A stretch of DNA of 64,000 bases from CAYFNF01 sp964344485 (GTDB lineage Bacteria; Patescibacteriota; Patescibacteriia; UBA9570; XYC2-FULL-38-9): positions 1 through 64,000 of the forward strand of contig CAYFNF010000004.1 in NCBI GenBank assembly GCA_964344485.1, in the 5' to 3' direction. Within the stretch, counting starts at the first letter, position 1. Every line of letters starts with the position of its first letter. This document shows, piece by piece, positions 17,051 through 25,788 of this stretch. A program made the position numbers and the translations under genes. The notes beneath the pieces are model-generated. The model ran no database searches. It was not told where the DNA came from and worked only from the letters and a program-made list of their open reading frames with translations.

Positions 17051-18247
17051 TCATTCTATTTGATTGCTCATGACCTGTAAATCTTCGATAATCCCATCAA
17101 TCGATCGTTTATTCTCAGTATAGAACTGCACCTCTTCTTTGGATGGCTTCCGCCCGAGAAACTCTTGATAGAGGAGTCGAATCTTCAAGCGGCGCTCCTT
17201 AGATTGGTACAGCACCTCTTTTACTTGATCCAAATTCTCATATGCTCGAGTGCGTGCGTAGAACTGGATGTCTTTATCTTCAGGTCTTCGTCCTAATACC
17301 TCCCAATACACTTCGTAGATATCTGCTTTCCATGGAATCACATCCAGTCCACCAAGTGTATTCACGTCATGAAAGATAAACGGAGTCACTGGCAGCGCTA
17401 CTATTGCTGCGCTCATAATGATTTTGCGATACAGCATGGTCGAAGAGTTGGACCAGTAGCGCATTAAAAAATATATAAAATATGGAAGTCCGACAATTAT
17501 GAGTAAATAGAGCGGGATAAGCAGTCGACTCATAAACGGAACTTGAGAACAGATCGCCAATACCTCTGGCAACGCTCCTTCACTACTGCGTATATATAGA
17601 CACCGCGCAGTCCCAACAAATGCAAACAACGGTTCTTGTACGAGCGTGGACCACAGCACTGCAACAGTAAACAGATAGAGCACTGACCGTTTGATGAATG
17701 CGCTCACGTGCGGCCAAACAAAGCGGCCGAGCACATACAACAGTACGCCAAGGAATACTGCATGAATGTTCACCTCAAAATCATTGATGTCTAATATACT
17801 CGTTAATGACAGTGCTGCAAGTAGAACAAAGAAGATCGAAATGAACGCACTGCGTGTGCTTGATAGACCCGCATATTCAATTATCCAGTAGACGAGCATA
17901 AGTACAAACGCAATAATACCGATATAGACCCACCAGAGAAACAATGGAGCAAGCGTGGCGCCAATCATGGTTTTCTGCAAAAACAGCCATAGAATTAAAA
18001 ACGACAGAGACAGTGTCACATACGGTCCGCCAATACAAACAAGCGGGCCGAACCTCTCCCACACAGAATTCGAATACTGGGACGCGACTTGCTTCTTGAT
18101 ACCCTGTATGTCACCAAACTGCTGCTGCGCAATATGCTGCGCCTCTTCTGTGGACATGCCTTCGGACACTAAATCATCCACTGTATCTGCAATGTGGGCG
18201 TGTAGCTCCTCTTGTATTAGCTGGTCTCGATGCCGTGGCTTCGACAT
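17051..18247 (-). CDS. HAAS-domain membrane protein with two C-terminal LGR repeats
   Basis: 398 residues. The N-terminal part (IQEELHAHIADTVDDLVSEG, EEAQHIAQQQFGD) matches the permease-prefix / HAAS type domain that usually accompanies PadR regulators. Eight or so membrane helices follow (about 75-290). The C-terminus carries two copies of a DUF4214-like motif: VYWEVLGRRPEDKDIQFYAR and LYQEFLGRKPSKEEVQFYTE. I have not seen this combination described. It is the second gene of the PadR operon, 2 bases after padR. Confidence 0.7.
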   Translation of the reverse strand: MSKPRHRDQLIQEELHAHIADTVDDLVSEGMSTEEAQHIAQQQFGDIQGIKKQVASQYSNSVWERFGPLVCIGGPYVTLSLSFLILWLFLQKTMIGATLAPLFLWWVYIGIIAFVLMLVYWIIEYAGLSSTRSAFISIFFVLLAALSLTSILDINDFEVNIHAVFLGVLLYVLGRFVWPHVSAFIKRSVLYLFTVAVLWSTLVQEPLFAFVGTARCLYIRSSEGALPEVLAICSQVPFMSRLLIPLYLLIIVGLPYFIYFLMRYWSNSSTMLYRKIIMSAAIVALPVTPFIFHDVNTLGGLDVIPWKADIYEVYWEVLGRRPEDKDIQFYARTRAYENLDQVKEVLYQSKERRLKIRLLYQEFLGRKPSKEEVQFYTENKRSIDGIIEDLQVMSNQIE

Positions 18248-18249
18248 AG

Positions 18250-18579
18250 TTATGCTGCGGTTATAATCGCACTTACTGCTTTAGCAAAGACACTCCACTC
18301 CTCTTTCTTCTCCACGAGTTCTTTCTTTCCTTTTTTCGTGAGCTCGTAGTACTTTCTTCTGCGACCGTCTACTTCCTGCCAATAGGATTGAAGCAGCTTC
18401 TTCTGCTCGAGTTTATGCAGAAGCGGGTAGAGCGTGCCTTCCCCCATATCAAAGGCGTCGCGACTGAGTTTCTTTATGCGTTTTGCGATTTCGTATCCGT
18501 ACAGCGCCTCTTCTTTCAGCGCTGCAAGCACCACGAGATCAAATGAACCTTTTAATAGTTCTTTGTTGATTTTTGCCAT
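18250..18579 (-). CDS. PadR-family transcriptional regulator
   Basis: 109 residues with the full PadR winged helix: LLKGSFDLVVLAALKEE, LYGYEIAKRIKK, GEGTLYPLLHKLEQKKLL, and DGRRRKYYELTKKGKK. It binds DNA as a dimer and usually represses its own operon. It heads a five-gene membrane-protein operon (18579 down to 14793), and the inverted repeat at 18602-18637 over its promoter is a likely operator. PadR next to a HAAS-domain protein is a recurring pairing. Confidence 0.9.
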   Translation of the reverse strand: MAKINKELLKGSFDLVVLAALKEEALYGYEIAKRIKKLSRDAFDMGEGTLYPLLHKLEQKKLLQSYWQEVDGRRRKYYELTKKGKKELVEKKEEWSVFAKAVSAIITAA

Positions 18580-18601
18580 AGTAATATTGTTAATATATCG
18601 T

Positions 18602-18646
18602 ATTACGATGCATAGATACTATATAATACATCGTTATACAATGCAA
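18602..18646 (-). promoter_or_regulatory. PadR promoter and operator
   Basis: Minus strand TTGCAT (18641-18646), 17 bases, TATAGT (18618-18623). An inverted repeat with 12-base arms, ATTACGATGCAT (18602-18613) and ATACATCGTTAT (18626-18637), matching at 10 of 12 positions, covers the -10 and most of the spacer. Autorepression is inferred. Confidence 0.65.
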
Positions 18647-18710
18647 GCCACAGTTTTTCCACAATTTAAAACTGCCTCTACGGCAGTACTGTGAGGATAC
18701 CACCATCAGA

Positions 18711-19067
18711 TTATTCATCCCAAAAAATATCCTCGTCTACTTCGTTGGTTTTAAATACCAAAATCACCAGCTCTTCTTGCGTGGTGTTAGTAAACATATG
18801 CGTATCGCCAGGTTCACACAGAAAAATGTCGTTTGGTTGCAGCTGAAATGTCTTTCCTGCTAACTCTAACTCCCCGCCGCCAGATAAGATGAAAAAAATC
18901 TCTACCGTAGAATCGTGATGATGCTTCTTGATAGTTGCGCCAGGTTCAAACCGAGCAATCTGGAACTTTGCGCCTTTCTGCTGTAAATCATCTTCTGTAA
19001 ACACAATATTCTTTAAGTACGTGAACCGCTTCTCCCAATTCAGTTTGTTATATTCATGGTATTTCAT
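18711..19067 (-). CDS. Cupin-domain protein
   Basis: A 118-residue small beta-barrel protein. The first cupin motif GATIKKHHHDSTVEIFFILSGGG contains His-His-His and Glu, and the second has PGDTHMFTN, so a metal ion is probably bound. The ATG at 19067 is preferred because the -10 (19074-19079, TATTAT on the minus strand) puts transcription start at the ATG itself: a leaderless mRNA. Substrate unknown; cupins of this size are often sugar or small-acid binding. Confidence 0.8.
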   Translation of the reverse strand: MKYHEYNKLNWEKRFTYLKNIVFTEDDLQQKGAKFQIARFEPGATIKKHHHDSTVEIFFILSGGGELELAGKTFQLQPNDIFLCEPGDTHMFTNTTQEELVILVFKTNEVDEDIFWDE

Positions 19068-19073
19068 ATGGGT

Positions 19074-19102
19074 ATAATACCATTTTTTCACATATCTACT
19101 AA
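19074..19102 (-). promoter_or_regulatory. Cupin gene promoter (leaderless)
   Basis: Minus strand TTAGTA, 17 bases, TATTAT, six bases ahead of the ATG. The -35 lies 12 bases from the divergent -35 of the lytic transglycosylase gene. Confidence 0.55.
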
Positions 19103-19114
19103 CGCCCGCTTCTA

Positions 19115-19143
19115 TTGACAAAACTGAAAAAATCCTCTATAGT
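19115..19143 (+). promoter_or_regulatory. Promoter of second lytic transglycosylase gene
   Basis: TTGACA, 17 bases, TATAGT: close to the consensus. The leader of about 143 nt forms a GCCTTTA/TAAAGGC hairpin with inner CACAA/TTGTG (about 19182-19220), then a tandem GAGTACGTCT repeat (19245-19264), then AAGGAG. Confidence 0.75.
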
Positions 19144-19292
19144 GTTTGGTTCATTTTTTGAACACGGGCTTGTATTCGAGGTGCCTTTAGAGCACAAATC
19201 AACGTTGTGTTGTAAAGGCTACTCGACTGACTCTTGTTTCGCAGGAGTACGTCTGAGTACGTCTGAGGTTGTGTACACGGAAGGAGAATCGC

Positions 19293-19925
19293 ATGCGTGC
19301 ACATCTCTTGCTTTTGGTGCTGGTGGCAGCCCTGAGTGGCCCGGCTTGGTCCGCCGAGCCCGATCCCGAGCCGACGCCCGAGGCCGTGGACCGGTTCCAC
19401 GCCTTCGACGCCGAGTTCACGGCCGCGGCGCTGGCCACCAACCTGCCGGTGATGCTGCTCAAGGCCGTGACCACGGTCGAGAGCGGCTTCAACCCCAACG
19501 CGATCAGCGCGGCGGGCAGTGCGGGTCTGATGCAGCTCCAGCCGTTCACGGCGCGTCGGCTCGGCCTGCGCGTGGACGAGCAGGTCGACGAGCGTCTGGA
19601 CCCGGCCAAGAACATCATGGCGGGCGCCCAGTTCCTGCGCGAGCTGATCGACCAGTTCGGAGAGCTCGAGCCGAGCCTGGCCGCGTACTACCTCGGTCCG
19701 CGCCAGGTGACGCAGCGCACCACCGCCGCCGGCACCGAGTGGGTCTGGCCCCAGATCGAGAACGTGGAGCACTTCGTGCCCGAGGTCGTGCGTGATTACA
19801 GCGCCTACCTCGACGCGAAGCCCGTGCTGCCCGGCACCGAGCACCTGCGCCCGTCCCCGGGTGACGAGCTCTGGCCCGAACTGCCCGAGCCCACGTCCGT
19901 CGACGGGACCCCCAAGGCCGAGTAG
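19293..19925 (+). CDS. Exported lytic transglycosylase (SLT domain), GC-rich unit
   Basis: 210 residues. Signal peptide 1-20 (ending GPAWSA), then the SLT domain with catalytic Glu63 in TTVESGFNPNAI, GSAGLMQLQPFTA, and a third motif AAYYLGP instead of the more usual AYNaGP. Expected to cleave peptidoglycan outside the cytoplasm. The ATG at 19293 follows AAGGAG by 7 bases. GC-biased codons. The C-terminal tail ending near TEHLRPSPGDELW resembles TENLRPTSGSLYD of the other SLT enzyme (4094-4882), so the two are likely paralogues from one donor lineage. Confidence 0.88.
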   Translation: MRAHLLLLVLVAALSGPAWSAEPDPEPTPEAVDRFHAFDAEFTAAALATNLPVMLLKAVTTVESGFNPNAISAAGSAGLMQLQPFTARRLGLRVDEQVDERLDPAKNIMAGAQFLRELIDQFGELEPSLAAYYLGPRQVTQRTTAAGTEWVWPQIENVEHFVPEVVRDYSAYLDAKPVLPGTEHLRPSPGDELWPELPEPTSVDGTPKAE

Positions 19926-19969
19926 ACGGCACGGCCCAACAGCCGCAGCCGTCCACCACCGACCTCCAA

Positions 19970-20011
19970 CCTGATCCCTCCTACTGACCACAGGAGTGAG
20001 CAGGCTTTTTT
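19970..20011 (+). terminator. Terminator of second lytic transglycosylase gene
   Basis: Outer CCTG/CAGG and inner CTCCT/AGGAG stems followed by CTTTTTT. Confidence 0.6.
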
Positions 20012-20020
20012 ATTTACAAT

Positions 20021-20048
20021 AAAAAAGAGGGGTCGTGGTCAGCGACCC
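20021..20048 (-). terminator. Terminator of the 20039-20515 gene
   Basis: GGGTCG/CGACCC stem with a T run on the minus strand. The stop codon (20039-20041) is in the loop. Confidence 0.75.
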
Positions 20049-20515
20049 GCTGAAGCAACGGTCGAGAGGGGTGGTGAAGAGCGCTCGAGCTGAGCAAGCT
20101 GCTGCGTACGAGAAGAAACCAGTTGCGCAAGAACTGCGCACGTGCGGTAGGCTTCTGCAGTAGCAGTAGCGTCCAGTTGAGAGAACGCGTCGCCGAGACC
20201 TCGATGGAGGAGCGCGGCAGCGAACCGATTCAAGCTGCCGGTGTCGATCTGGGAGCAGTCAGGCTGATGCAGTACACGATACGCGTCGTAGAGACGCTGG
20301 TACTCATCGCCGAAGCCGGCAAGCGCATCGAGTAGGAGTCCGACGGACTCCAGACTGTGGATCTCGTTCCGGATCCATCGATGCAACTGCTCAGCCACTA
20401 GCCGAGCTCTACCAGAAAGATCGCTCTCATCACCAAAGAGGTGGGCGAGTGCTTCATAGCCGTACGGCTCGCGCCGTTGGAATCGTCGTGACGGTGACCG
20501 CCACCAGGGACGCAC
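20039..20515 (-). CDS. Hypothetical protein, GC-rich unit
   Basis: No family recognised. A GTG at 20515 with GGAGG just upstream gives 158 residues (VRPWWRSPSRRF...). An ATG further up (20593) would lie on the -10 element and is unlikely. The product is soluble and helix-rich, with segments such as RARLVAEQLHRWIRNEIHSLES and AFSQLDATATAEAYRTCAVL. GC content is raised, though less extremely than in metK. It converges on the lytic transglycosylase unit. Confidence 0.55.
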   Translation of the reverse strand: MRPWWRSPSRRFQRREPYGYEALAHLFGDESDLSGRARLVAEQLHRWIRNEIHSLESVGLLLDALAGFGDEYQRLYDAYRVLHQPDCSQIDTGSLNRFAAALLHRGLGDAFSQLDATATAEAYRTCAVLAQLVSSRTQQLAQLERSSPPLSTVASAGR

Positions 20516-20581
20516 ATCATCCTCCGTGTTTGATGTCCGTGTCCTACACAGAGCGGCACATCGCTCCAATAGGACGCCGCA

Positions 20582-20610
20582 AGTATAGCACATAAATACC
20601 CTCGAGTCGA
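20582..20610 (-). promoter_or_regulatory. Promoter of the 20039-20515 gene
   Basis: Minus strand TCGACT, 17 bases, TATACT. Confidence 0.5.
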
Positions 20611-20680
20611 TGCGGAATCTATACGTAATATATGCCTCGTGGTATCGTATATATCAACAAGAACAATCTAAATATAACGT

Positions 20681-22024
20681 ATGAAAACACACTCTCTTTC
20701 ATGGCCGCTCATTATAATGTTAGTAGCTGTCTTAGCTGTGGGCGCAAGCTGCAACAAGCAACAACAGACAACAAATCAAGCGGAAACAACAAACACTGCA
20801 GTGAGCACCGACACCAAAACAAATACTAATAGCGAAAACACAGCAACAATAAATGCAGAAGACACTTCAAAAGCTCCGTCCGACGCTAGCTCAGAACAAA
20901 TGATTCATGGAATGAGTGAGGTGATCGACGGACGGTATGTCAATCACATGTATAAATTCTCATTTGCTATTCCCGACGGGTATGAAGTCTACGAAGAGAA
21001 AATAGACACATTGTACGGAGACGGAAGCTCTTGGCTCTGGTTAAGCATGTATAAAACCGCAGACAATTTAAAACGTAACTTCCATATGGACGTAAATCCA
21101 GACGGATACGGCCCGTTCTTCCCACAACAGAAATATATGATCTCCGAAGGCTCAGATCATTCGCTCAACATTGATTCTACAGAAACACAGACCTACTCTG
21201 ATGAAGACAGCGCGATCTACACTGAAAACAACACCTCCTATACCACCTCTCTCTTAGAGGCAGACAACGGCAACTCGTATTTTTTCTGGATGTCATACGA
21301 CAGTGATGACGTTGATCTGCATGAAGAGTTTGAAGAGATACTTACCTCGGTAGAATTTGATCCTCCGACTGCTGACATAGACGTCAAACCAGTAGATACA
21401 GCGTATGAAGGCTGGTCACAAGACTTTATTGTCACTGCAGACAATACGGAAGTTGCTCGTATTATACACGACACTACATATCAAATCATCGAAGAGTTTG
21501 ATATGGACCAATACTACTACGTCGGATTCTTAGAGGCAGAAATTGGTGGCTACATTCCGTTCCCCATAAACTCTGAACTATACCGCATCAACAAAAAAAC
21601 ATATGTTATAGAGGAACTCGGTGTTGTTGGCTCCGTCTCGTTAGATGAAACACTCGCAGCGCGTACTGGCGAAGAAGAGCTTACCATCACTAATCTCGAT
21701 TCACTTGCTGAAACAACCTATCCAGTATCGATCGATTTTAATGCAATTGGTAAAAGACAAACATCAGAGACAACTGATAGCCGTATCGGCGCGCCACTCA
21801 TTTCACTAGACAACCAACACGTTGCATTCACAGCTATGAATATGAATATTCCTGAAAACGAAACTATTACTGAATCAAGTATCTTCTTATTCACTATCGC
21901 TGAAAATACGTTAACCGAACTTGCATCCAGCAATGGAGTAATCACCCCCTCGGACTGGCGAAGCCCAAGAACACTCTATTACGAAGACGAATACGGACAA
22001 AGACAATTCGAGAACATCCCGTAA
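20681..22024 (+). CDS. Lipoprotein, family not recognised
   Basis: 447 residues with a lipoprotein signal peptide; the lipobox is VGASC with the cysteine at about residue 24. A Thr/Asn/Ser-rich linker (about 25-70) leads to a folded domain beginning VNHMYKFSFAIPDGYEVYEE, similar to PsbP/Mog1-like lipoprotein domains, and then a second beta-rich part (about 235-447) that may be a beta-propeller fragment with ISLDNQHVAF. Backbone-type codon use. Probably anchored on the outside of the membrane; role unknown. Confidence 0.7.
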   Translation: MKTHSLSWPLIIMLVAVLAVGASCNKQQQTTNQAETTNTAVSTDTKTNTNSENTATINAEDTSKAPSDASSEQMIHGMSEVIDGRYVNHMYKFSFAIPDGYEVYEEKIDTLYGDGSSWLWLSMYKTADNLKRNFHMDVNPDGYGPFFPQQKYMISEGSDHSLNIDSTETQTYSDEDSAIYTENNTSYTTSLLEADNGNSYFFWMSYDSDDVDLHEEFEEILTSVEFDPPTADIDVKPVDTAYEGWSQDFIVTADNTEVARIIHDTTYQIIEEFDMDQYYYVGFLEAEIGGYIPFPINSELYRINKKTYVIEELGVVGSVSLDETLAARTGEEELTITNLDSLAETTYPVSIDFNAIGKRQTSETTDSRIGAPLISLDNQHVAFTAMNMNIPENETITESSIFLFTIAENTLTELASSNGVITPSDWRSPRTLYYEDEYGQRQFENIP

Positions 22025-22076
22025 CGCACTGCGTATAACGGAATGAACCACCGTTTCCGACAGCCGCTGGTTCTGC

Positions 22077-22082
22077 TACAAT
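22077..22082 (+). promoter_or_regulatory. polA -10 element (leaderless start)
   Basis: TACAAT lies six bases ahead of the polA ATG at 22089, so the mRNA probably starts at the ATG. A weak -35 (TTCCGA) sits 16 bases upstream. Confidence 0.5.
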
Positions 22083-22088
22083 ACAAGC

Positions 22089-24815
22089 ATGGCACACAAG
22101 GAAAAGCTCCTCATTATTGACGCGCATGCACTGATTCATCGTGCATTTCATGCGCTCCCCCCACTGACGACAAAAGACAAGCAGCAGATCAATGCAGTAT
22201 ACGGCTTCTTATTGATCTTGCTTCGTGCTTTGAAAGATATCAAGCCAGAGTACATTGCTGTGACGTTTGATAGTAAAGGCAAGACTTTCCGTCATGAAAA
22301 ATACAAGGAGTACAAAGCAAATCGTCCACCAGCACCTGATGAACTGAAGTCACAGTTCCCGATCGTGCAAGAGGTGGTAAAGACATTCGGATTTCCGGTC
22401 TATGCAGTTAAAGGGTATGAAGCAGACGACTTGATCGGTACTATCTGCAAACAGTTAGACAGTAAAAAGGACGTAGAAACCATTATTGTAACCGGCGATT
22501 TGGACATGCTACAACTGGTAGACAAAAACACCAAAGTGCTAAAGTTACAACAAGGAGTGAAACAGACCCTGTTGTACGATGAAAAAACCGTGAAAGAGAA
22601 GCACGGGCTCGAACCAAAGCAGATTATTGAATACAAAGGTCTGCGTGGAGACTCATCAGACAACATCCCCGGCGTAAAAGGCGTTGGAGAGAAAGGAGCG
22701 ACAACGCTTCTACAAGAATACAAATCCATCGCAGAGATCTACAAACATTTGGACGACATTGAAGGACGTGCGAAAAAAGCGCTCGACGGTCAGAAGAAGG
22801 AAGCAGAGCTCTCACGAGACTTGGCGGTAATAGCCGAAGATGCACCAATTGAGTTTACGCTCTCTGATGCTGCAATCAAACCGTACGACCAAAAGGCGAT
22901 AACAAAAGCGTTTCAGAAATATGAATTTAAATCTCTGCTCACGCAGCTGCACACTCTGCCTGGGTTTGAGATTAAAGAAGGGCTGTTCGCACCAAAGGGC
23001 GACACTGAAGAGCCGGAACAACGAGTACGCGACCCGAAATTCAAATACCATCTCGTACAGTCTGATAAAGAGATTGAAGCGCTCGCAAATAAGCTTTCGC
23101 AGCAAAAGATATTTGCATTTGATACAGAGACTTCAGAGCTGGATGTCATGCGCGCTCGTTTAGTTGGCGTAAGTTTCTCGTGGAACGCTCAAGAAGGATA
23201 CTATATTCCGTGCGGTAACAAGGTACCCAGCGCGATAAAAAAAATCCTTGAAGATGCGAGTATTCAAAAAACCGGCCACCACATTAAGTACGACATCGAA
23301 GCGCTGCTGCGTGCTGATGTAGAGATGAAAGGTGTTGCATTTGATTCAATGCTCGCTTCGTACTTGCTAAACTCTGGATCGCGCGGTCATGGGTTGGATA
23401 ATTTAGCGTTCGTTGAGTTTGGCCACCAGATGCAACCGATCGAAGAGCTCATCGGCAAAGGAAAAAAGCAGATCTCTATGGCAGACGTTCCTGTGGAAGA
23501 TGTCTCGTGGTACGCATGCGAAGACGCGGACTTCACCTGGCGCTTGTATAAAAAGTACCAACCGCTTCTAGAGAAAGAGGGCCTGAAGGATATTATGAAC
23601 GACATTGAGCTGCCGATTATTCATACACTTGTTGCCATGGAAGAAGCTGGTGTGAAGATCGATGTCGAATTCTTGAATCAAATGTCAAAAAAACTACATC
23701 GCAGAATCTCCACGCTTGAAAAGAATATTCAAAAACACGCGGGCCAAGAGTTCAACGTAGCGTCGAATGTTCAGCTCAAAGAAATCCTATTTGAAAAACT
23801 GCAGCTACCAACGGACAAAATTAAAAAAACAAAAACCGGCTTCTCCACTGCTGCATCTGAATTAGAGAAGCTCCGTGGCTCTCACCCGATTATAGAGATG
23901 ATCGAAGAGTTTCGTGAGCTCTCTAAGCTGACATCAACATATATCGACACGCTGCCCGAGCTGATCAACCCCCGCACTGGACGCATTCACTCATCATTCA
24001 ATCAAACCATTACTGCAACAGGGCGCCTCTCTTCATTAGATCCTAATTTACAGAACATCCCGATTCGTACTGAGCTGGGACGGGAGATTAGAAAAGCTTT
24101 TGTACCGGAACGGGGACATCGGCTGCTTTCATGTGACTACTCTCAAATTGAACTCCGTGTCGTAGCGCATCTTGCAAAAGACCGCGTGATGATGGAAGCA
24201 TTCAAGAACGGTGAGGATATTCACGTCCGCACAGCAGCAGAGCTCAACGAAGTCGCGTTGGATACAGTCTCCAAAGACATGCGCAGGCAGTCTAAGGCTA
24301 TTAACTTCGGTATTCTCTACGGTATGGGAGTGCAAGGCATCATGAGAGATAGCGGGATCTCGCGAAATGAAGCTCAGGAGTTTTTAGATAAGTATTTCAC
24401 GATTCACGACGGAATCCGGAAGTATCTTGATTCAGTGAAAGATTTCGCGCGCTCTCATGGATATGCTGAAACGTTGCTTGGAAGACGTCGTCCGTTGCCA
24501 GAGATCAACTCTTCCAACCGAATGATCGCTGCTGGAGCTGAGCGTGCTGCAGTGAACATGCCGGTGCAAGGGTTTGCATCTGACCTCATGAAGATCGCGA
24601 TGATCCAAGTACAAGAAGCAATCGACCAAGGAAAGATAGACGCGCGCATGATCCTTCAGGTGCATGATGAGCTTGTATTTGAAATTAAATCCTCGAAAGT
24701 AAAAGCCGAGGCAAAAAAGATAAAAAAAATAATGGAAGAGGTCTACAAACTGAATGTCCCTCTGGTTGTAGACGCTGAAGCTGGAACCAACTGGGGAGAG
24801 CTACAAGAGGTATAA
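22089..24815 (+). CDS. polA: DNA polymerase I
   Basis: 908 residues, the usual PolI length. Residues about 5-290 form the 5'-3' exonuclease (DAHALIHRAFHAL, VTGDLDMLQLVD, LRGDSSDNIPGVKGVGEKGA). Residues about 310-500 are the 3'-5' exonuclease with the active-site acids in FAFDTETSE, GHHIKYD and YACEDADF, so proofreading looks intact. Residues about 520-908 are the polymerase: SCDYSQIELRVVAHL (motif A), RRQSKAINFGILYGM (motif B) and QVHDELVFE (motif C). It serves repair and primer removal. Followed immediately by the terminator of the convergent GC-rich unit. Confidence 0.97.
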   Translation: MAHKEKLLIIDAHALIHRAFHALPPLTTKDKQQINAVYGFLLILLRALKDIKPEYIAVTFDSKGKTFRHEKYKEYKANRPPAPDELKSQFPIVQEVVKTFGFPVYAVKGYEADDLIGTICKQLDSKKDVETIIVTGDLDMLQLVDKNTKVLKLQQGVKQTLLYDEKTVKEKHGLEPKQIIEYKGLRGDSSDNIPGVKGVGEKGATTLLQEYKSIAEIYKHLDDIEGRAKKALDGQKKEAELSRDLAVIAEDAPIEFTLSDAAIKPYDQKAITKAFQKYEFKSLLTQLHTLPGFEIKEGLFAPKGDTEEPEQRVRDPKFKYHLVQSDKEIEALANKLSQQKIFAFDTETSELDVMRARLVGVSFSWNAQEGYYIPCGNKVPSAIKKILEDASIQKTGHHIKYDIEALLRADVEMKGVAFDSMLASYLLNSGSRGHGLDNLAFVEFGHQMQPIEELIGKGKKQISMADVPVEDVSWYACEDADFTWRLYKKYQPLLEKEGLKDIMNDIELPIIHTLVAMEEAGVKIDVEFLNQMSKKLHRRISTLEKNIQKHAGQEFNVASNVQLKEILFEKLQLPTDKIKKTKTGFSTAASELEKLRGSHPIIEMIEEFRELSKLTSTYIDTLPELINPRTGRIHSSFNQTITATGRLSSLDPNLQNIPIRTELGREIRKAFVPERGHRLLSCDYSQIELRVVAHLAKDRVMMEAFKNGEDIHVRTAAELNEVALDTVSKDMRRQSKAINFGILYGMGVQGIMRDSGISRNEAQEFLDKYFTIHDGIRKYLDSVKDFARSHGYAETLLGRRRPLPEINSSNRMIAAGAERAAVNMPVQGFASDLMKIAMIQVQEAIDQGKIDARMILQVHDELVFEIKSSKVKAEAKKIKKIMEEVYKLNVPLVVDAEAGTNWGELQEV

Positions 24816-24852
24816 AAAAACGAGGGGTCGCGCTGTGGCGCGGTCTCGTTAT
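24814..24852 (-). terminator. Terminator of the 24849-25157 gene
   Basis: AACGAG...CTCGTT stem with inner CGCG/CGCG and a T run on the minus strand. The stop codon TAA (24849-24851) is inside the stem. Confidence 0.7.
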
Positions 24853-25157
24853 GGGCTCTGTGTGTAAGTCGCGACTCTGCGGCGTGTGCGTTGCGGTTGT
24901 CTGCCAGCGTCGATCGCGGCGATGGTCCCGAGCACAGCACCGATGGCTGCGCCCGCGAAGGTCCATTCGTAGATGCGTGCTGCGATCACGTGCGAGTGCC
25001 GCATGCCGAACGACAGGTCATGCACCATGTCGAAGAACATGCACAGCCACATGCCGACGACCGCGAACAGAAAGCAAATGTACAGAGCGCCGAGCGTCCT
25101 GGCCAGCCAGAACGGAACAGGTACCAAGAGGCCTCCAAACAGCCTATACAGGCACAC
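24849..25157 (-). CDS. Small membrane protein, GC-rich unit
   Basis: About 90-102 residues. The start is uncertain: a TTG preceded by GGAGG (VPVPFWLARTLG...) or a GTG at 25157. Two hydrophobic segments (ALYICFLFAVVGMWLCMFF and FAGAAIGAVLGTIAAI) flank a short loop DMVHDLSFGMRHSHVIAAR with three histidines. A TTGACA at 25183-25188 (minus strand) is a plausible -35, but the -10 17 bases away (CATGGT) is poor. No family recognised. Confidence 0.55.
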   Translation of the reverse strand: MCLYRLFGGLLVPVPFWLARTLGALYICFLFAVVGMWLCMFFDMVHDLSFGMRHSHVIAARIYEWTFAGAAIGAVLGTIAAIDAGRQPQRTRRRVATYTQSP

Positions 25158-25189
25158 CCACCATGGCGTGCTTGCCCTGTTTTGTCAAA

Positions 25190-25212
25190 TAAAAAAAACA
25201 CTCGTGAGAGTG
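25190..25212 (-). terminator. Terminator of the 25285-25647 gene
   Basis: CACTC/GAGTG stem with eight or nine Ts on the minus strand. The next TTGACA follows directly. Confidence 0.75.
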
Positions 25213-25284
25213 CCGAACCACGGCTTCGGTTAGTACGTCAGTACAGTTGAAGCGCGGCTCTAGCGCGCGAGAGGGCCTTCGGCC

Positions 25285-25647
25285 CTAGCCCTCGACGGGC
25301 TCCTGCCACATGCTGGGCAGCTCGGCGCCCGGACGGGTCGCGATCGCGCACCACCGGCGCGTGCCCCGCTGGTGCACCTTGCGAACGACCAGCTCGTCCT
25401 CGCCCAGCTCGGCGTCGGCCGGGAAGAACATCACGCGCCCGTTCACGGGCTGGCGGTGGCCGATCTGGTCCTTGCGCACGATGGTGAACTCGCCGTCGCT
25501 GCCGCGCACGGGCCGGAAGCGCAGCACCTTGAAGGCGGCGAAGTCGCCGGGCTGGTCGCGGTGCTTGCTGCGGCAGACCCAGGCGTCGGCGGGGGGGGTG
25601 AAGACGAAGTCTTCTTCGTAGCGAACCGTTCCGTTTCCGTCGGTCAT
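25285..25647 (-). CDS. Hypothetical soluble protein, GC-rich unit
   Basis: 120 residues from the ATG at 25647 (AAGGAG 8 bases upstream). Mostly short beta-like stretches rich in Arg, Asp and Val (FKVLRFRPVRG, GRVMFFPADAELGEDELVVR), with two cysteines and several tryptophans. No signal peptide. No family recognised. Its promoter is at 25719-25747, and codon use is strongly GC-biased. Confidence 0.65.
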   Translation of the reverse strand: MTDGNGTVRYEEDFVFTPPADAWVCRSKHRDQPGDFAAFKVLRFRPVRGSDGEFTIVRKDQIGHRQPVNGRVMFFPADAELGEDELVVRKVHQRGTRRWCAIATRPGAELPSMWQEPVEG

Positions 25648-25718
25648 GTGCTCACTCCTTCCGATGACACGCTTCAGCTCAGGGGGCAATCCCTTTGCCT
25701 GGCGTGATGAGCAGAATA

Positions 25719-25747
25719 TATATAATATACCTATTAAAAAAAGTCAA
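25719..25747 (-). promoter_or_regulatory. Promoter of the 25285-25647 gene
   Basis: Minus strand TTGACT, 17 bases, TATATA. Confidence 0.55.
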
Positions 25748-25788
25748 GAATTGCGCCGTTTTCATGACAATTCTGCAATTACGCTTGT

